Below, one piece after another: positions 43,582 through 55,777 of a stretch of 64,000 nt of DNA. The translations under genes and the position numbers were made by a program. Within the stretch, counting starts at the first letter, position 1. The number at the start of each line of letters is the position of its first letter. Source of the DNA: Carex sylvatica. Lineage: Eukaryota > Streptophyta > Magnoliopsida > Poales > Cyperaceae. A model generated the notes under the pieces. It saw only the letters and a list, made by a program, of their open reading frames with translations, was not told where the DNA came from and made no database searches. The stretch covers positions 1 through 64,000 of the forward strand of contig CAXKVR010000011.1 in NCBI GenBank assembly GCA_964058845.1. Direction: 5' to 3'.

Positions 43582-45261
43582 ATGAATGTGCGTAGATTTG
43601 CTGCGAGATCAATTTATCTTCTTACGAGGAGCAACATCTCTAGCTTTAGCTCCTCAATTCAACAGGACACGTCACCTCTCTCGTCAAATCTAATCTCCAG
43701 TTTTTTGAAATCGAACCATGGATCCACCCACTGTAACTGGGCCACTCTCACCAGTAATTTCGGATCCACCCCTTTAGCCCAACCCGTTATCGAATCGGTG
43801 CTTCTTAACCTCAAAGAACCTATCTATGCCAGAAATGCGCTCTTTTTTTTTCATTGGTGCGCTTCCAACTCGAACCCAGCGTCGGTTCAGCACGGGCCAA
43901 GGTCGTACTGTTTGATGGTGCACATACTGGTACGTGCTGGTTTTCTCAGAGATGCACATGCATTGCTCGAGTCAGCTATCAAGAAGAACTTTTCACTTCT
44001 CGAAACGATTTGGGACACCCATGCATTGATTCTTCCTGGTTCCAGGGTTTTTGATCTCCTCGTGCAGAGTTATGTGAAATTATCAATGCTTGGACCCGCT
44101 TTTGATGCTTGTAAGTATGTTATAGAACGTGGTTTCTCTCCTAATTTGATCAGCTTCAATGAATTGTTGCGCAAGGCACAAAGGGTCAGTGAGTTTGAGC
44201 TTGCATGGAAGGTGTTTGAGTATATGCTTGAAAGAAGAGTGTATCCTAATAAGGCAACTTATGAGGTGATGGTCGATTTGTTATGCAAGGAAGGATCTCT
44301 GAACAAGGTTATTGGTGTGGTTAATGAGATTTGCAGGAAGAAAGGGGGCCCACCAGGTACATATGTTAATGTGGCATTAGTGCTCAGAATTTTCAGAGAT
44401 GGTAGAATTGATCAAGGGATGCTGTTACTCAAGAGGATGATGCAAAAGGATATGGTTTTTGACAACATCTACCACTCACTCATAATTTTTGCGTATTGCA
44501 ACAATGGGAACTTGAGTTTAGCATACGAACAGCATGAAGATATGGTTAAAAGAGGCATGAGCACAAATGCCTTTGTATACACATGCTTTATTGGTGCTAA
44601 TGGTAAGGAAGGTAACTTAGAGAAATCCACTGAACTATTTCATGAGATGATATCTTTGGGTTTGAGGCCATATGATGAAACTTATAATTACCTTATTGTG
44701 GGGTGTTGTTTGGAAAAAGGTAGAGAGAGTGAAGCTCTACACTATTGTGAAAAAATGATAAATGAAGGTTTCTTACCCGACAATTGTACCTGTAACGAGT
44801 TATTTGGTGCAATCGGGTCAAATGGAGATGTTAAAAAAGCTAATGAGTTGCTTACTGTTATGATAGATAAAGGGTTTGTACCTGATGAAAAGATTTACTT
44901 ACAGTTAATTGATGGTTATGGCTTGATTGGAGATGTGAATGGGGCTCTTAAAACCTACTATGAGATGGAGTATAGGGGCCTCAACATTGGTACAGAGGTG
45001 TTTAATTCTTTGATTATAAATCTTTGTTCGTGCGGGGTTCTAAATGAAGCTGAGAAATTTCTGAACATTCTTAGAAAAAGGGGTTTGACTCCAAATGGAT
45101 CCTTATATGACATGTTGATTATTGGGTATTGTGAAAAAGGCCAACTAAAGAGTGCTCTTTATTGGTATGATGCGATGCAAAGAAGTCTCCTGGTACCATC
45201 TGGTGATGTGTTTATGAAACTTGTCAAGGAGATAATTGCAAAAAGAGAAGATGTGATATGA
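43582..45261 (+). CDS. P-class pentatricopeptide repeat protein
   Basis: A 559-residue intronless gene, as is usual for plant PPR proteins. The N-terminus (MNVRRFAARSIYLLTRSNIS) is Arg/Ser-rich without acidic residues, predicting mitochondrial or plastid import (inference). A pre-repeat region includes LKEPIYARNALFFFHWC (about 77-93). From about residue 155 to 555 there are roughly eleven 35-residue repeats, with signatures such as SFNELLRKAQ, TYEVMVDLLCKEGSLNKV, YNYLIVGCCLEKGRESEA, IYLQLIDGYGLIGDVNGA and LYDMLIIGYCEKGQLKSA. There is no E, DYW or SMR tail, so it is a P-class RNA-binding protein acting in organellar RNA processing, stability or translation (family knowledge); its target cannot be read. 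It converges with the LTPG gene at 46036. Confidence 0.95.
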   Translation: MNVRRFAARSIYLLTRSNISSFSSSIQQDTSPLSSNLISSFLKSNHGSTHCNWATLTSNFGSTPLAQPVIESVLLNLKEPIYARNALFFFHWCASNSNPASVQHGPRSYCLMVHILVRAGFLRDAHALLESAIKKNFSLLETIWDTHALILPGSRVFDLLVQSYVKLSMLGPAFDACKYVIERGFSPNLISFNELLRKAQRVSEFELAWKVFEYMLERRVYPNKATYEVMVDLLCKEGSLNKVIGVVNEICRKKGGPPGTYVNVALVLRIFRDGRIDQGMLLLKRMMQKDMVFDNIYHSLIIFAYCNNGNLSLAYEQHEDMVKRGMSTNAFVYTCFIGANGKEGNLEKSTELFHEMISLGLRPYDETYNYLIVGCCLEKGRESEALHYCEKMINEGFLPDNCTCNELFGAIGSNGDVKKANELLTVMIDKGFVPDEKIYLQLIDGYGLIGDVNGALKTYYEMEYRGLNIGTEVFNSLIINLCSCGVLNEAEKFLNILRKRGLTPNGSLYDMLIIGYCEKGQLKSALYWYDAMQRSLLVPSGDVFMKLVKEIIAKREDVI

Positions 45262-45372
45262 GTGCATGGTGACTAATCCAGAATTAAAGTAGACTGCTCC
45301 TTTTGGCAAAGTATACTATGCACACTCATATATTTTATAGTGCTTGTTCTTTTGATGTGATCCTCTGACTTG

Positions 45373-45378
45373 AATAAA
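45373..45378 (+). terminator. Polyadenylation signal of the PPR gene
   Basis: AATAAA lies 112 bp after the PPR stop codon in an AT-rich context, a plausible near-upstream element for 3'-end formation. Confidence 0.5.
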
Positions 45379-45399
45379 ATAAGCGATTATAAATTTTTC

Positions 45400-46030
45400 C
45401 TGTTTTCAGATCATTAACTAAAAGTCTAAAAGAGTACAAGAATTAGATCGAAACACATGTTGAGCTCATCTCGACCTGGATCAACTGTGCTGTCTGATGC
45501 CAATCAGAAGATCACGGTCACATCTTGTCTAGTCACCTGTTTAAGTTGAATAAATGAAGGAGACATGTCGGGTAAAGAACGGATCCTCTGATCTTGCCTT
45601 TTTTCTTTATAGCCTCTAATTTCTACACCTATTAATTACTTGATGTAATGACAAATGATAATTGATAGTGCACCTACTTCTTATTAATTTTTAATTTATT
45701 TCCTATCCTTCTCCTATTAACTTTTAATTAACTTAATGCCTTCAGCTGAGCAATCAATCCACCAACTGCAGCTCAAAAGTAAGCATCAAACAGTAACAAC
45801 CAATCATGTGCATGCTGATTTGCATTTCCATACACTTCAGATTTAGAAACCGCACTTGTAAACAATTTAATAATTTTTTTTTTTGTCTGCTATGCAGATC
45901 AGTCGCCAATGCTTCATACAATCAGGAGAGAATATGGAAAAGAGAGGAAAGGAAACATAAAGAAAATGAAGAAAGAGTATAAAGAGTATCTGATATAATA
46001 GTGAGGAATTTTCACAGCTCTAGTGTGTGA
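45400..46030. other. Spacer between convergent PPR and LTPG genes
   Basis: No coding sequence is supported. It should contain the 3' untranslated regions of both convergent genes. No transposon signature recognised. Confidence 0.5.
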
Positions 46031-46035
46031 ACGTA

Positions 46036-46885
46036 TTATAAAATAAGGCACAAGGCAATGACTGAGAGTTGCAACACATTGTTGATACCATAACTTAATT
46101 GTCCGTCATAGCAGTTTGCAGGAGCTGTTGTTGCTGGTACACCTGTTGCAAATGAAAATTCTAAATGTTACAATTTGTTACTTGTTTTGCTTAATACAAG
46201 CATCGAGTAATGCTGTAGATATATATTTAGCATAAGCAACATAACTGCATGATTTGACACTAATTTAAGTGTAAATTAACTTTTTTTAATCAGTTACTAA
46301 TTTTATTATTATTTTTTTTTTTAAATGAGTAAAATATTTTGAAAAAAGAAAACTAATCATCATCAAATTCGAGCAAAATGAAGTCTGCTTCTTACTTGGT
46401 TCATCAGGGCCATTGCTTGGTGGCGATAAACTTCCGGTTGGAGCACCTGCTTCTGAAAAGCAGTACAAATAGTCAACCACACATCAATTAACTAACTAAA
46501 ATTTGAAATAACAAATGACCTTGAAAAACATACTTGAACAAAGGCTAGATAGTGGTGCATTGACTCGACAAATGGTAGGCAATTCAAGCACTCTCACTGT
46601 ATCTATCTGTATTCCAAAATTGTTATAGCCGGCGATGAGCTGGCACAAACAGCTAACCTCATTTTCCAGCACACCCGTAAGTGCCGAACAGCATCCCTTT
46701 TCAGGTCTTGTCAGATTGCTTCCACTTGTGACGTATGTCAAGCATGATGTCAAATTCAGAAGCGCGGTCGTACAGTCGAGAGATGGTGTCGGTGCTGACA
46801 CAAGCGTTTGTGCTTGTATAGAAGAGAAATGGACTAGGAGGAATGTCAAGAGAAGAGAAATGGAAGTTGAAGAGTAGATTTGCAT
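46036..46885 (-). CDS. GPI-anchored non-specific lipid-transfer-like protein (LTPG), three exons
   Basis: Minus-strand exons 46885-46534, 46452-46396 and 46142-46036 join in frame to 171 residues. A signal peptide (MQIYSSTSISLLLTFLLVHF..SIQAQ) covers about 1-26. The eight-cysteine motif follows: C38, C48, C65-C66, C79-X-C81, C106, C116, the layout that forms the four-disulphide lipid-binding fold. Exons 2-3 encode a Pro/Ser/Thr/Ala-rich linker (KAGAPTGSLSPPSNGPDEP) and a hydrophobic C-terminal tail (LQLSVIALCLIL), typical of a GPI-attachment signal. The family sits on the outer plasma membrane and takes part in cuticular lipid export (family knowledge). Two N-glycosylation sequons (NLT at 44 and 57) are visible. 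The extra Cys in the linker is unusual but not decisive. Confidence 0.9.
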
Positions 46886-46889
46886 GTTT

Positions 46890-49200
46890 AATTTGGGAGT
46901 TGAGATGTTAGTTATAGATTCTTTTCAAAAAGAAAAAAATTGGGGTGCTTTAGTGTTGTGTGGGGAGAGAGGTGATGTCATAAAGAGCAAGTCATATGTT
47001 GTCTGTGTGGATCATAATTTATGCAATCTTTATGAGTCTTCAGAGTTACTATCCCACTGGATTTTCCAAATTTTGTATGCATGAGAGGTGGGAAGTAATA
47101 ATATTAATATAGAGGTATGGTATCCCGGTTCTTGTGTAAAATTTACAGTGTGATAATAGATATGTTCTCCTGCATGCAAATTAAGAGCTAGTAGGAAATA
47201 ATATTCCTTCATTTTTTGTGGGTTGTTGTGTTGTGTCTTTTTAACTTGGTATTTTAATTTAGTTAGACTTGTTTATTTGGGTTCTTAGTATGATTGGTCA
47301 CCATTCCCATACTCCCATTGGTAGAATAAGAGGCACAGGCTTGTTATTTTTTGTAATCATATATTACCAGTCCTTGTGGGTTATAGTTTTGGTAAAAAAT
47401 ATATATATACAAGATGAACACTAATTGTAATTTTGGTCATGCATAGCATCTCTAGAGAACAGCAGAGATGCGTAATAGTTAACTTCTTGTTGGTTAAAAA
47501 AGTTTGATTTTATGGACAAGTGATTGCCAATTCCAAGGTTGGCAAAGGGTGGAACGTGCAAGTACACCTTCAATCTGACGACCTTGAATTGAGTTATCAA
47601 TGCTACCAAAAAAGACCGGTACACTTTCAGATTCTCTCTCCACAGGCGAAACAGAAAGGTAAAAACTGGAGCACTATCCTAACTTTTTTTGGGAATTAAA
47701 AAAATCAATTTGTTAGAAATAAGTTTGATTTTTTTTTTTTTCAAGATAAATAGATAGAACCGTCTTAATGATTTGATTTTATTGGAAAGAGACCAATGGA
47801 ATGGCCAGGTGACTTAGGTTCCACTTATTTTCATAATTTACCATACTAATGATCACACAGTGTGAAAAATTAATAGGAACGAACCATTTGGTCTCATTTG
47901 GGATTCTCCAATGGAGGTCTTGGTAGAAGAGACAAAAAAAAAGGAGAGGAGGTGCGAATTTCACCAGTAATTTTCAGATTTTTTTTTTTTATAAGAAAAA
48001 CACATTGCAACTTACGTGAAGTGTTGGAATCGTATCAATAATTCGGTCCCATGTGAAAGAAAAAAATTATTTTGTTTCTAACAAATTAATTTTTTAATTT
48101 TTAAAAATTAAAAAAATTGAGTACTATATGTGTCTACTGTGAATCTGTATCCCCTTGTGTATCGGACTGAGCACAATGCTTCAAGTCAGATTAAAAATAA
48201 TTTGGTATCTATTTAGACATAGGGGTGGTTAGCTTTGTGATTCGTGCCAGATTAAAACTTACTCAGATCTCATCCTGCACGGCCAGGTATTGCACTGATC
48301 TGAATTCGTCTGTTTGTCGTAGCTAAAATAGAGAATATAAAAAATAATAAATAAAATCTATATAGCGATATCGGAAACGTTAATTTTTTTTTTAAATAGA
48401 AAAAATAATAAATTAAGCATTCAAGGTGGTGGATGGTGGAAAAATGTTATGAGACTCTCTAGCAGCTGTTTTTTTTTTTTCCAGAAAAATGTCTTCCACC
48501 TTTACTAATTGAGGTGCTTTTCGGAAATCCAGCACTTTGAATGTTTTTTTTCGTTTAAATTGATTTTGTTTTTTTCTATTTGAAAAAAGAAAAAAAAATC
48601 CTACCTAAACACATGAAGGCCCGAAAGTGAAAAACTATGCTCCAATTATGAGCCCAGCAACAACACAGGCTTTTCCTAATAGAATTTAAATATAGAAGTC
48701 CATTTAGTATCACTACCAAAGATACGAAGATATGCAATCGCGCAAATCTCAACAGAAACGAACGACTTACAGGGATCTGAAGGATACGATCTCGCATTAT
48801 ATTATTTATTTGACGGTTGAGATCGAAACTAAGAAAACAGTCAAGTTATATATTTGTAATTTTAATTTATTACGTATTAAACTCTGCATTTAGTATAATG
48901 ATATGAGTTCTCGTCTCTGTAAAGAAAGACATATTCAATTTTTGAGAACAACCTAAAAATGCTAAAGGTATACCGGAGTCATTTAATAAAAAATACTATA
49001 TATTAACTTAAATTATTAGACAATTGTTAAGTACTAAGACAATCAAATTGTTATGTTTTTATTAAACGAACGATAAACGATCAATTGATTTTACATCTTA
49101 TGCCAAATTACATTTTGATTGTTGATGCACAGGATAAATTATTAATAGTGCGTTGGGTGGGAGCAAGAATAGAATTAATAAAAAAAATAACACTGCTAAT
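46890..49200. other. Intergenic; LTPG promoter side, weak fold-back
   Basis: No gene is supported. AAAAAAATCAATTTGTTAG at 47698 and its complement CTAACAAATTAATTTTTT near 48079 suggest an old inverted-repeat element. Microsatellite and homopolymer runs are common. Confidence 0.4.
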
Positions 49201-49210
49201 CTTTATATGA

Positions 49211-50650
49211 GTTGAGAGCTACAAACTATTTTTTGTGGTTGCGAACTGATTATACATATATGTGGGTACATATGCGTATTTAGTTCGCAACTGCATAGAA
49301 AATTAATATTCGATCTAATATGCAGTTCCGTATATGCGTATTCAGTTCGCAACTGCATAAAAAATTAATATTCGATCTAATATGCGGCCACATGTTCAGC
49401 CGCATAATTTTTGCCGCATATAATCTAATCGGCTGCATATAAAAAAAAATATCGGATCCGCAATCCGCATAACCCCCGACAGCTCTGATCTCTCTACACA
49501 TAACCTAACAAATCGACCCTAATCGCTCCTGCGGCAGGATCGCCTCTCTCCTCCTCCGCCGGCTCCTCCTGCCATCTCCGTCTCTCACCCTCCTCCAAAA
49601 CGAATTGCTTCTCTCCTCCGCCGGCTCCTCTCCACTCTCCACCGATCGTCTCTCTCCACTCTCCGCCGTCTCCCGCTGACCACTCTCTGTCTCTGATTGG
49701 TACTGGTTCTCTGTTTAATTGACGAAAATCAACGGTTTTCAATCCGTGTTCATTTATAGTTGCTTTTAAGTTTGCATTTGGTTGGCTTTTATCATATCCA
49801 TATCATCCGTTTTTCAATTAAAGTTTTGGAATTTAATTATTCAAGTTTTGTGAAGATGATTTGAAACAACTGGTAATTGTTTTTTTTGCTTTCAATCTTG
49901 AGGAAAGTTAACGGTTCAAATAAAATTGGAGTAAAGGGTTATAGCATTGGTAAATGTCCACTGTTAGTGCTGACTGTTGCTCATGGTGAGTGGCATAATA
50001 TTTATTTAGGAAAAACAAATGTTGCAAACTTTTTAACAAAATAAATATGGTGGAACTTGGTTTTGGAGTCATTGGCTGGAATCAACCAGCATGAACTGGT
50101 ATCATGTGGTTACAGCTCTAACCAGAATGTATTTCATTATGCTTTTTAGTTGCTTTAATTTGTGAGAACGAGCTAGCTAGAATACTTGCAGTTATATTTC
50201 AAAGTGCTAAAGGGAGAAATACATATCACAGGGGCTGCTACGGTATAATAGTTCTCTTATTGTTGTATTCTGATATGCACATTGTTCTCTTTATTAAATA
50301 GGATCATGTCCAGTTCTGATTCTCATGCAATGTGGACCACAGATTCCATTACTTCAGATTTGTATAGGCCGTTAAAATTATATATGAGACTATGCAAAGC
50401 TATGTTTGTATTCCTATTATGCAAAGTTATGTTTGTATTCTTATGTTGTGAGATTATGCAAAGCTATACAAAGCTATGTTTGTATTCTTATTCCTATTGT
50501 GAGGTTATCCTTACAAATTATATATGAATTATTATTTTAAAATTCGCATATATAGGTCCGCATAAAAATCCGCATATGCGGCCGTATACCATATATGCGG
50601 TATGCAGTGGCCTTCCGCATGCTGCATTGAAACCACATTTTATAACACTG
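49211..50650. mobile_element. Probable deletion derivative of a hAT transposon
   Basis: Both flanks are dense in TATGCGGC/GCCGCATA words (49270-49470 and 50540-50635). The right edge ends TTATAACACTG, similar to the hAT-like MITE end at 41766-41935. Between them a CT-rich leader-like stretch (49510-49690), an AT-rich intron-like region and an acceptor (AAATAG) followed by ATCATGTCCAGTTCTGATTC (50303) look like the start of a transposase gene whose remainder is deleted. The left end and target duplication are not certain. The right edge abuts the MAK16 leader region. Confidence 0.45.
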
Positions 50651-50676
50651 GCTGACAAACCTAAAATCGCTTTACA

Positions 50677-50685
50677 AAACCCTAA
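50677..50685 (+). promoter_or_regulatory. Telo-box of MAK16
   Basis: AAACCCTAA matches the plant telo-box found in promoters and leaders of ribosomal-protein and ribosome-biogenesis genes (established knowledge). The same site is present in the duplicate at 62108-62116 and degraded to AAATCCTAA at 63317-63325. Confidence 0.65.
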
Positions 50686-50819
50686 CGGCCGGTTCAGCAT
50701 TTTTTTTTTGAGAAAAATAGACTCGGTTTTTACGTTGGAAAAAAAATCGAGTAGGGCCTTCGTTTTTTCTCCCCTTTCGCTCCACTTAGCAACTGCTTGG
50801 TCCGCCTCCCTTGGATTAG
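50686..50819 (+). other. Probable non-coding leader exon of MAK16
   Basis: A segment after the telo-box ends in GGATTAG|GTAAACCC, a strong donor at 50820. The donor is conserved in the copies at 62312 and 63521. The matching acceptor is probably CATTAG at 51487-51492, which leaves a 63-nt second leader segment before the MAK16 ATG. The transcription start is not fixed. Relative to the copies this exon lacks about 60 bp near its 3' end. Confidence 0.55.
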
Positions 50820-51555
50820 GTAAACCCTTGAATCGGATATTAGGCACTGAGCTCCCTTTTCTTGTTGTCAGAAAAAGTTTAATGTATCAAATTTATTTTC
50901 AGGTTTGATATGTGTTGCAGTATACTGTTATTAGTTCAGTGGATATTAAATTATAGTGTTATAGACTTATAGTGCACTCTTTATGATTGAATTAAGGTCT
51001 TATATAATGATATTCTAATTACATTATACAGTTTTTATTTATGTTGGTATATCGCTACATTGATATGGATATCAAATCTGACAGATTGTATCTGAAAGTT
51101 TTCATAAAGAAAATGTATGTGATTTTATTGATTATTGAATCATAAGTTACAATGTACAAAGCTATAATTGGGAATTTGGGGTGTAATATGCAAAGTCCCA
51201 TCATTTTTTATAAGTGTCCCCCAAGAGGTGCATCTCCGGTAAATATATATATGAGTATCGTAATTAGAGTGTTGTTTATGTTGAGAATGCTTATAATTGT
51301 TTTCTGTTGGTACTTGAAAGATAAAAAAAATGAACTTCCTAAAAAAAAAAAATTCCCATCTATTTGCCAAACACCCATGTTATAAATATTCCTATGAGTT
51401 TACTAAACTTGGGAATTAACAAATTGATATTCTCATGCCCATCTAAAAATTCTCATTCCTATTAAAATTCCTATTGCCAATCAGGCCATTAGGAAAAGGA
51501 GAAAGCAAAGGAAAACAGAAATTGTTGAAGAAGAATATACTGAGAGAAGAGCAGG

Positions 51556-54500
51556 ATGCAGAACGACGACGTAATATGGGACGTCATCAGGCACCACCAC
51601 TGCAGCTACATGGCCAAGTAATTTTCAATCTCTTCCAGATTTTATTTTATCATTCCTTTAGTGAGGACAATTTTGCTTTTATTGAGTGATTTTGGGATAA
51701 TTGGAGAATTGTTTAAGAAACATCACTTGAGCAAGGTCCAGTTACAATTTCGATAAGCTAATTGGTGGTTAATTGTTCACTGAGATCGTCTCCTTTCTCA
51801 TTATGAGCTATCTAGCTGACTTGGATTTGATGTCCTGATTTGTAATTTCTGTTCTTTTGGCATTTCTCAGGATTTGATGTCCTGATTTGTAATTTATGTT
51901 CTTTTGGCATTTCTCAGGATACAAACTGGGAACTTTTGTAGAAATCCCTATAATGTGACGGGTATTTGTAATAGGAGCTCATGCCCTCTTGCAAACAGTC
52001 GATACGCAACGATTCGTGATCATGATGGTAAGAATCTAGGCATTTTCTTCTTGGTTGTTTTAATCATACACTATGTTTATGAGTCAAATTAAGTTCTGGT
52101 AGGTAGGATGATAAGTGGATTTGCTGATGTCAAGTTGATGTTAAATTACTCCGTTATCCCCAAATTGTAAGAAAACTAAATGGGTTGTCAAGCTTCGATT
52201 GCTTTCTATCAAGTTTCACTGTATATTGAATGTGCCTGATTGAAGGTTGGAATTTTTCACACACCATAACATAAGGAAATTTGAAAGTGATTTTGGTTAT
52301 GCTGACTTTTTTGAAATTTAGTGGAGTATGGTGGCATTCAGCAAATCTAATATGTCGCCTTAGTATTTTTCACCATTTTTATGATACAGCTGCATTAGAT
52401 TTATTAGAACTTGCTTCAACTGATTTGATTTTGACTTCGTATTTCAGGAATCTTTTATCTTTATATGAAAACAATAGAAAGAGCTCACATGCCAAATAAA
52501 TTGTGGGAAAGGGTTAAATTGCCAAAGAACTACATGAAGGCTCTTGAAATTATTGACAAGCACTTGGTATGTAATTTTATTGATCAACAAATGTTTGGTG
52601 ACATCAGTATCTGATTAAATGACTACACAAACTTTATATTTAGACTTTTCAGTACCATCCAATCAGGTCTCGTGCTAGTATGTTCAACTCGGTGCATCTA
52701 TCTGATGTCTATTGAGATTTGAGCCTGACTATATAGAAAGATATTTTGGTATTATTTTATTACATGTATTTTTTTTATCACTTATGTTTAGTTTTTCATG
52801 GATGTCATAGGATTATTGGCCAAAGCTGCTAGTGCACAAAATTAAACAAAGGCTAACCAAAATGACACAGTACCGCATTAGAATGGTGAAGCTTAGCAAG
52901 AAAGTCAGGTACGAGGGTCCTCCCTTTCTCCTATAATATTTTATTATCGTCATTATAATTTTACACTTCTTCTTCAAAGCCTTTATTCCCAAACAAGTTG
53001 GGGTAGGCTAGAAATGAAACCCAACTAGAATCAACAACACAAGGACTTCCAGGAGGTCACCCATCTAGTACTACTCCTGCCCAATTCGTGAGGGTTTCAT
53101 TTCCATAAAGATGTTGTTTTTTGACTACTGGCTCACCAAGCCTATCACGAATCCTCGTCCTTTTTCCTGGCTTGGGACAGGCTGGCGGAGTTGTCATTAT
53201 AATTTTACACTCTTAGTCTCATTTTCATTTTACTAAAGCAAGAGACTTGCTATATTTCTAAACACAGAACTTATTTTGTTTTTCCTTTTTCACCCCAGCC
53301 CTCAAACCTCATTTTTAATTTAAAACAGTCAATTTCTCTTTTACATTTTTGTACACGAGAATCTTCAATAATGAATTTTGCACGTTTTCTTTTTCACGCC
53401 TTTCTGTACTCCAGTTTCCATCCATTGGATGTTTAAAGTGAAATCACCTGCAGCACCAGAAATTACACCCAGCCAGTCCTCAACCAGTTTAAACACCAAC
53501 AGAATTAACCAAAATGAATGTGAAATTGTAAAAGCTGAAATTGTACATAGGATCTCAACACACATCAGTACATATCTTTTTTTTATAAACTAAATAATGC
53601 CAACTTAGAAGTTTATGAGTCCAGCATTTTACAAGTCAAGAAAACATATTGTTCTTTTTAAATCTGCCCAACTGATTAGCAAATATATATTACTTTCATC
53701 AATGAGAAAGGATCATACCACTGTAGTGTATCTCCATATCATCAGCTAAAACTAACAGTCTAACAAACAGTCTAAATAAGTCAATGCAAAACCAACTAAA
53801 CTAAATTGCAATCAATATCCACAATAATAAGTACATAACTGTGCAGCATTGTTCCAAGTTGCATATTTTTGTTTCCTTGGTCCTCTGCATGGGCTAATAA
53901 GCATAGGGAAATAGAAAAGGCAAACATTAAATATTCCTTCACACAATCTCATAGGGAGCCCACTAGGTGGATCTGAATAGGAAACATATACATCCTCCTA
54001 TCTAATCCAACATTTAATCATATTGAAATTAAGCCATTCATATCTTAATCACTGTTTTTATAGTGTTGTAATTATTATGTTTTTCGTTTTTGTATACACT
54101 CAGAGAAAAGATAATGACTGTACCGAGGAAAGAGAAGAAACGTGAGTCTAGAAGAGAGGAAAAGGCATTGAGGGCTGCACAAATTGAAAATGTTCTCTCT
54201 CTCTGCATTACATATTTGTGCAAGATGTTTATCTTTTTACTGGATTTTTTTTCGCTAACACAAGATAGCGGGTTTCCATGTAGGTCATCGAAAAGGAATT
54301 ACTGGAACGCCTGAACAAGGGTGTCTATCCTGATATTTGCAACTATGATGAGGAGATATTTAACAAATTGCTCGATAATAACGAGAATCAGAAAGAAGTA
54401 GAAGAAGAGGAAGAGGTACAGTTGATATATTAATTGGCAAAAAAAGGGAATTCTACATTTATATCTCTAGTGTATATTTATGGTTCATAGTTTTGATTTG

Positions 54501-55746
54501 TTTGATCAGGAGGCTGAGGTGGAATATGTGGAAGGAGATTATGAGCTTGAAGAAGAAGAAGAACTAGAGGATGACATAGAAGACATGGGAAACCTCTTGA
54601 AAGCCAATGATTTTGGTATAAATAACCACTTTTCAATTAACCTGTCAATTTCGATTTTCTTTCATCACTCTTCATTAACATATCAGTCTATTGTTTATTT
54701 CGGTCTTTTATTAAGGGCTTTTGAAGTGAGCACTTCATGTCCATCATTATTTTCTGAAAATACTTGTTATATGCATAAGTTCTGTTTGGTAAATGTAATA
54801 ATAATTTGGTGCAAAGATAATTAATTCTAGTAGTACTGTTTTTTTAAATGCAGATGCCTTTAATATCAGGTTGAGGTTTAATGCCCATTTTATTTTTCTT
54901 AACTCGTCGAATAAATTGCAGAGGATATAGAGGAAGATGAAAATCCATTGGAGGAACAACCAGCTCAGAAGAAAAAGAAGAGTGCATTTGTGTCTTATCC
55001 TTCAGAGAAAAATGATGGTACTGACAAAGTAAAAACAAAAGGCAAGAAGTTCATTGTTGAGGTAGCATTTCTTTCTATACCCATCCCCGCCCCCCAACCC
55101 ACCCACCCAACAAACAAATCTCCTTTTTTTTTCTCACACGCAACCCCTATTTATGAATTTGTCTGAATCTACTTCTAAGTTAATTATGTACCCGGTTATT
55201 AGTGTTTGATTCCAGGGAGTGCATACTGTTACTTTACCTGTCGAGGAAAGTTTAGGTTGTAAAGAAGAAATAATGTATATCGTTGTGCCAAACAAAAGCA
55301 GACAAATAGATGATAGTACAAAACAGGGCATATGCTGTAAAGTTGTACTATTGTTGATTTCACCTCGGGGGGATATTGCTATATATTAATTTAATATGTA
55401 ACAAATTATGATTGTTTTAATATAATCAATGTTGCTTTCTAATATGGTTGACTTTCAGCAAATATGTCGCTATTTGTTATGTAATAGTCAAATTTTAAAC
55501 AAAAAGTTCAACATGGTTATAATGTTCCTTTTCTACAATTCTTACATTATAATATATGTTCATTTTGTACTATTCCAATTACAATTTACAGAACAAGAAT
55601 GAAATACATTGGAAGTGTGGCCAATTCTCAATTTTACAGTTCCTATAATTCTGTCACTATTCCAATTACAACATCCTCCTATCTGATCCAACATTTAATC
55701 ATATTGAAATTAATCCACTGAGGATTGAAAGTTTGAACCAGTTCTG

Positions 55747-55777
<31 letters not shown>

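Noticed and set aside
50576..50908. 110-residue open frames on both strands over the MAK16 leader
   Set aside because: The plus-strand frame crosses the conserved leader donor at 50820, and the copies at 62-63 kb do not preserve it.
52281..52499. Separate 72-residue gene inside the MAK16 region
   Set aside because: It overlaps MAK16 intron 2 and exon 3 in another frame; the MAK16 frame explains the sequence.
53033..53087. A functional 5S rRNA gene
   Set aside because: Only about half the gene is present, it carries small deletions and it is embedded in SINE-like sequence.
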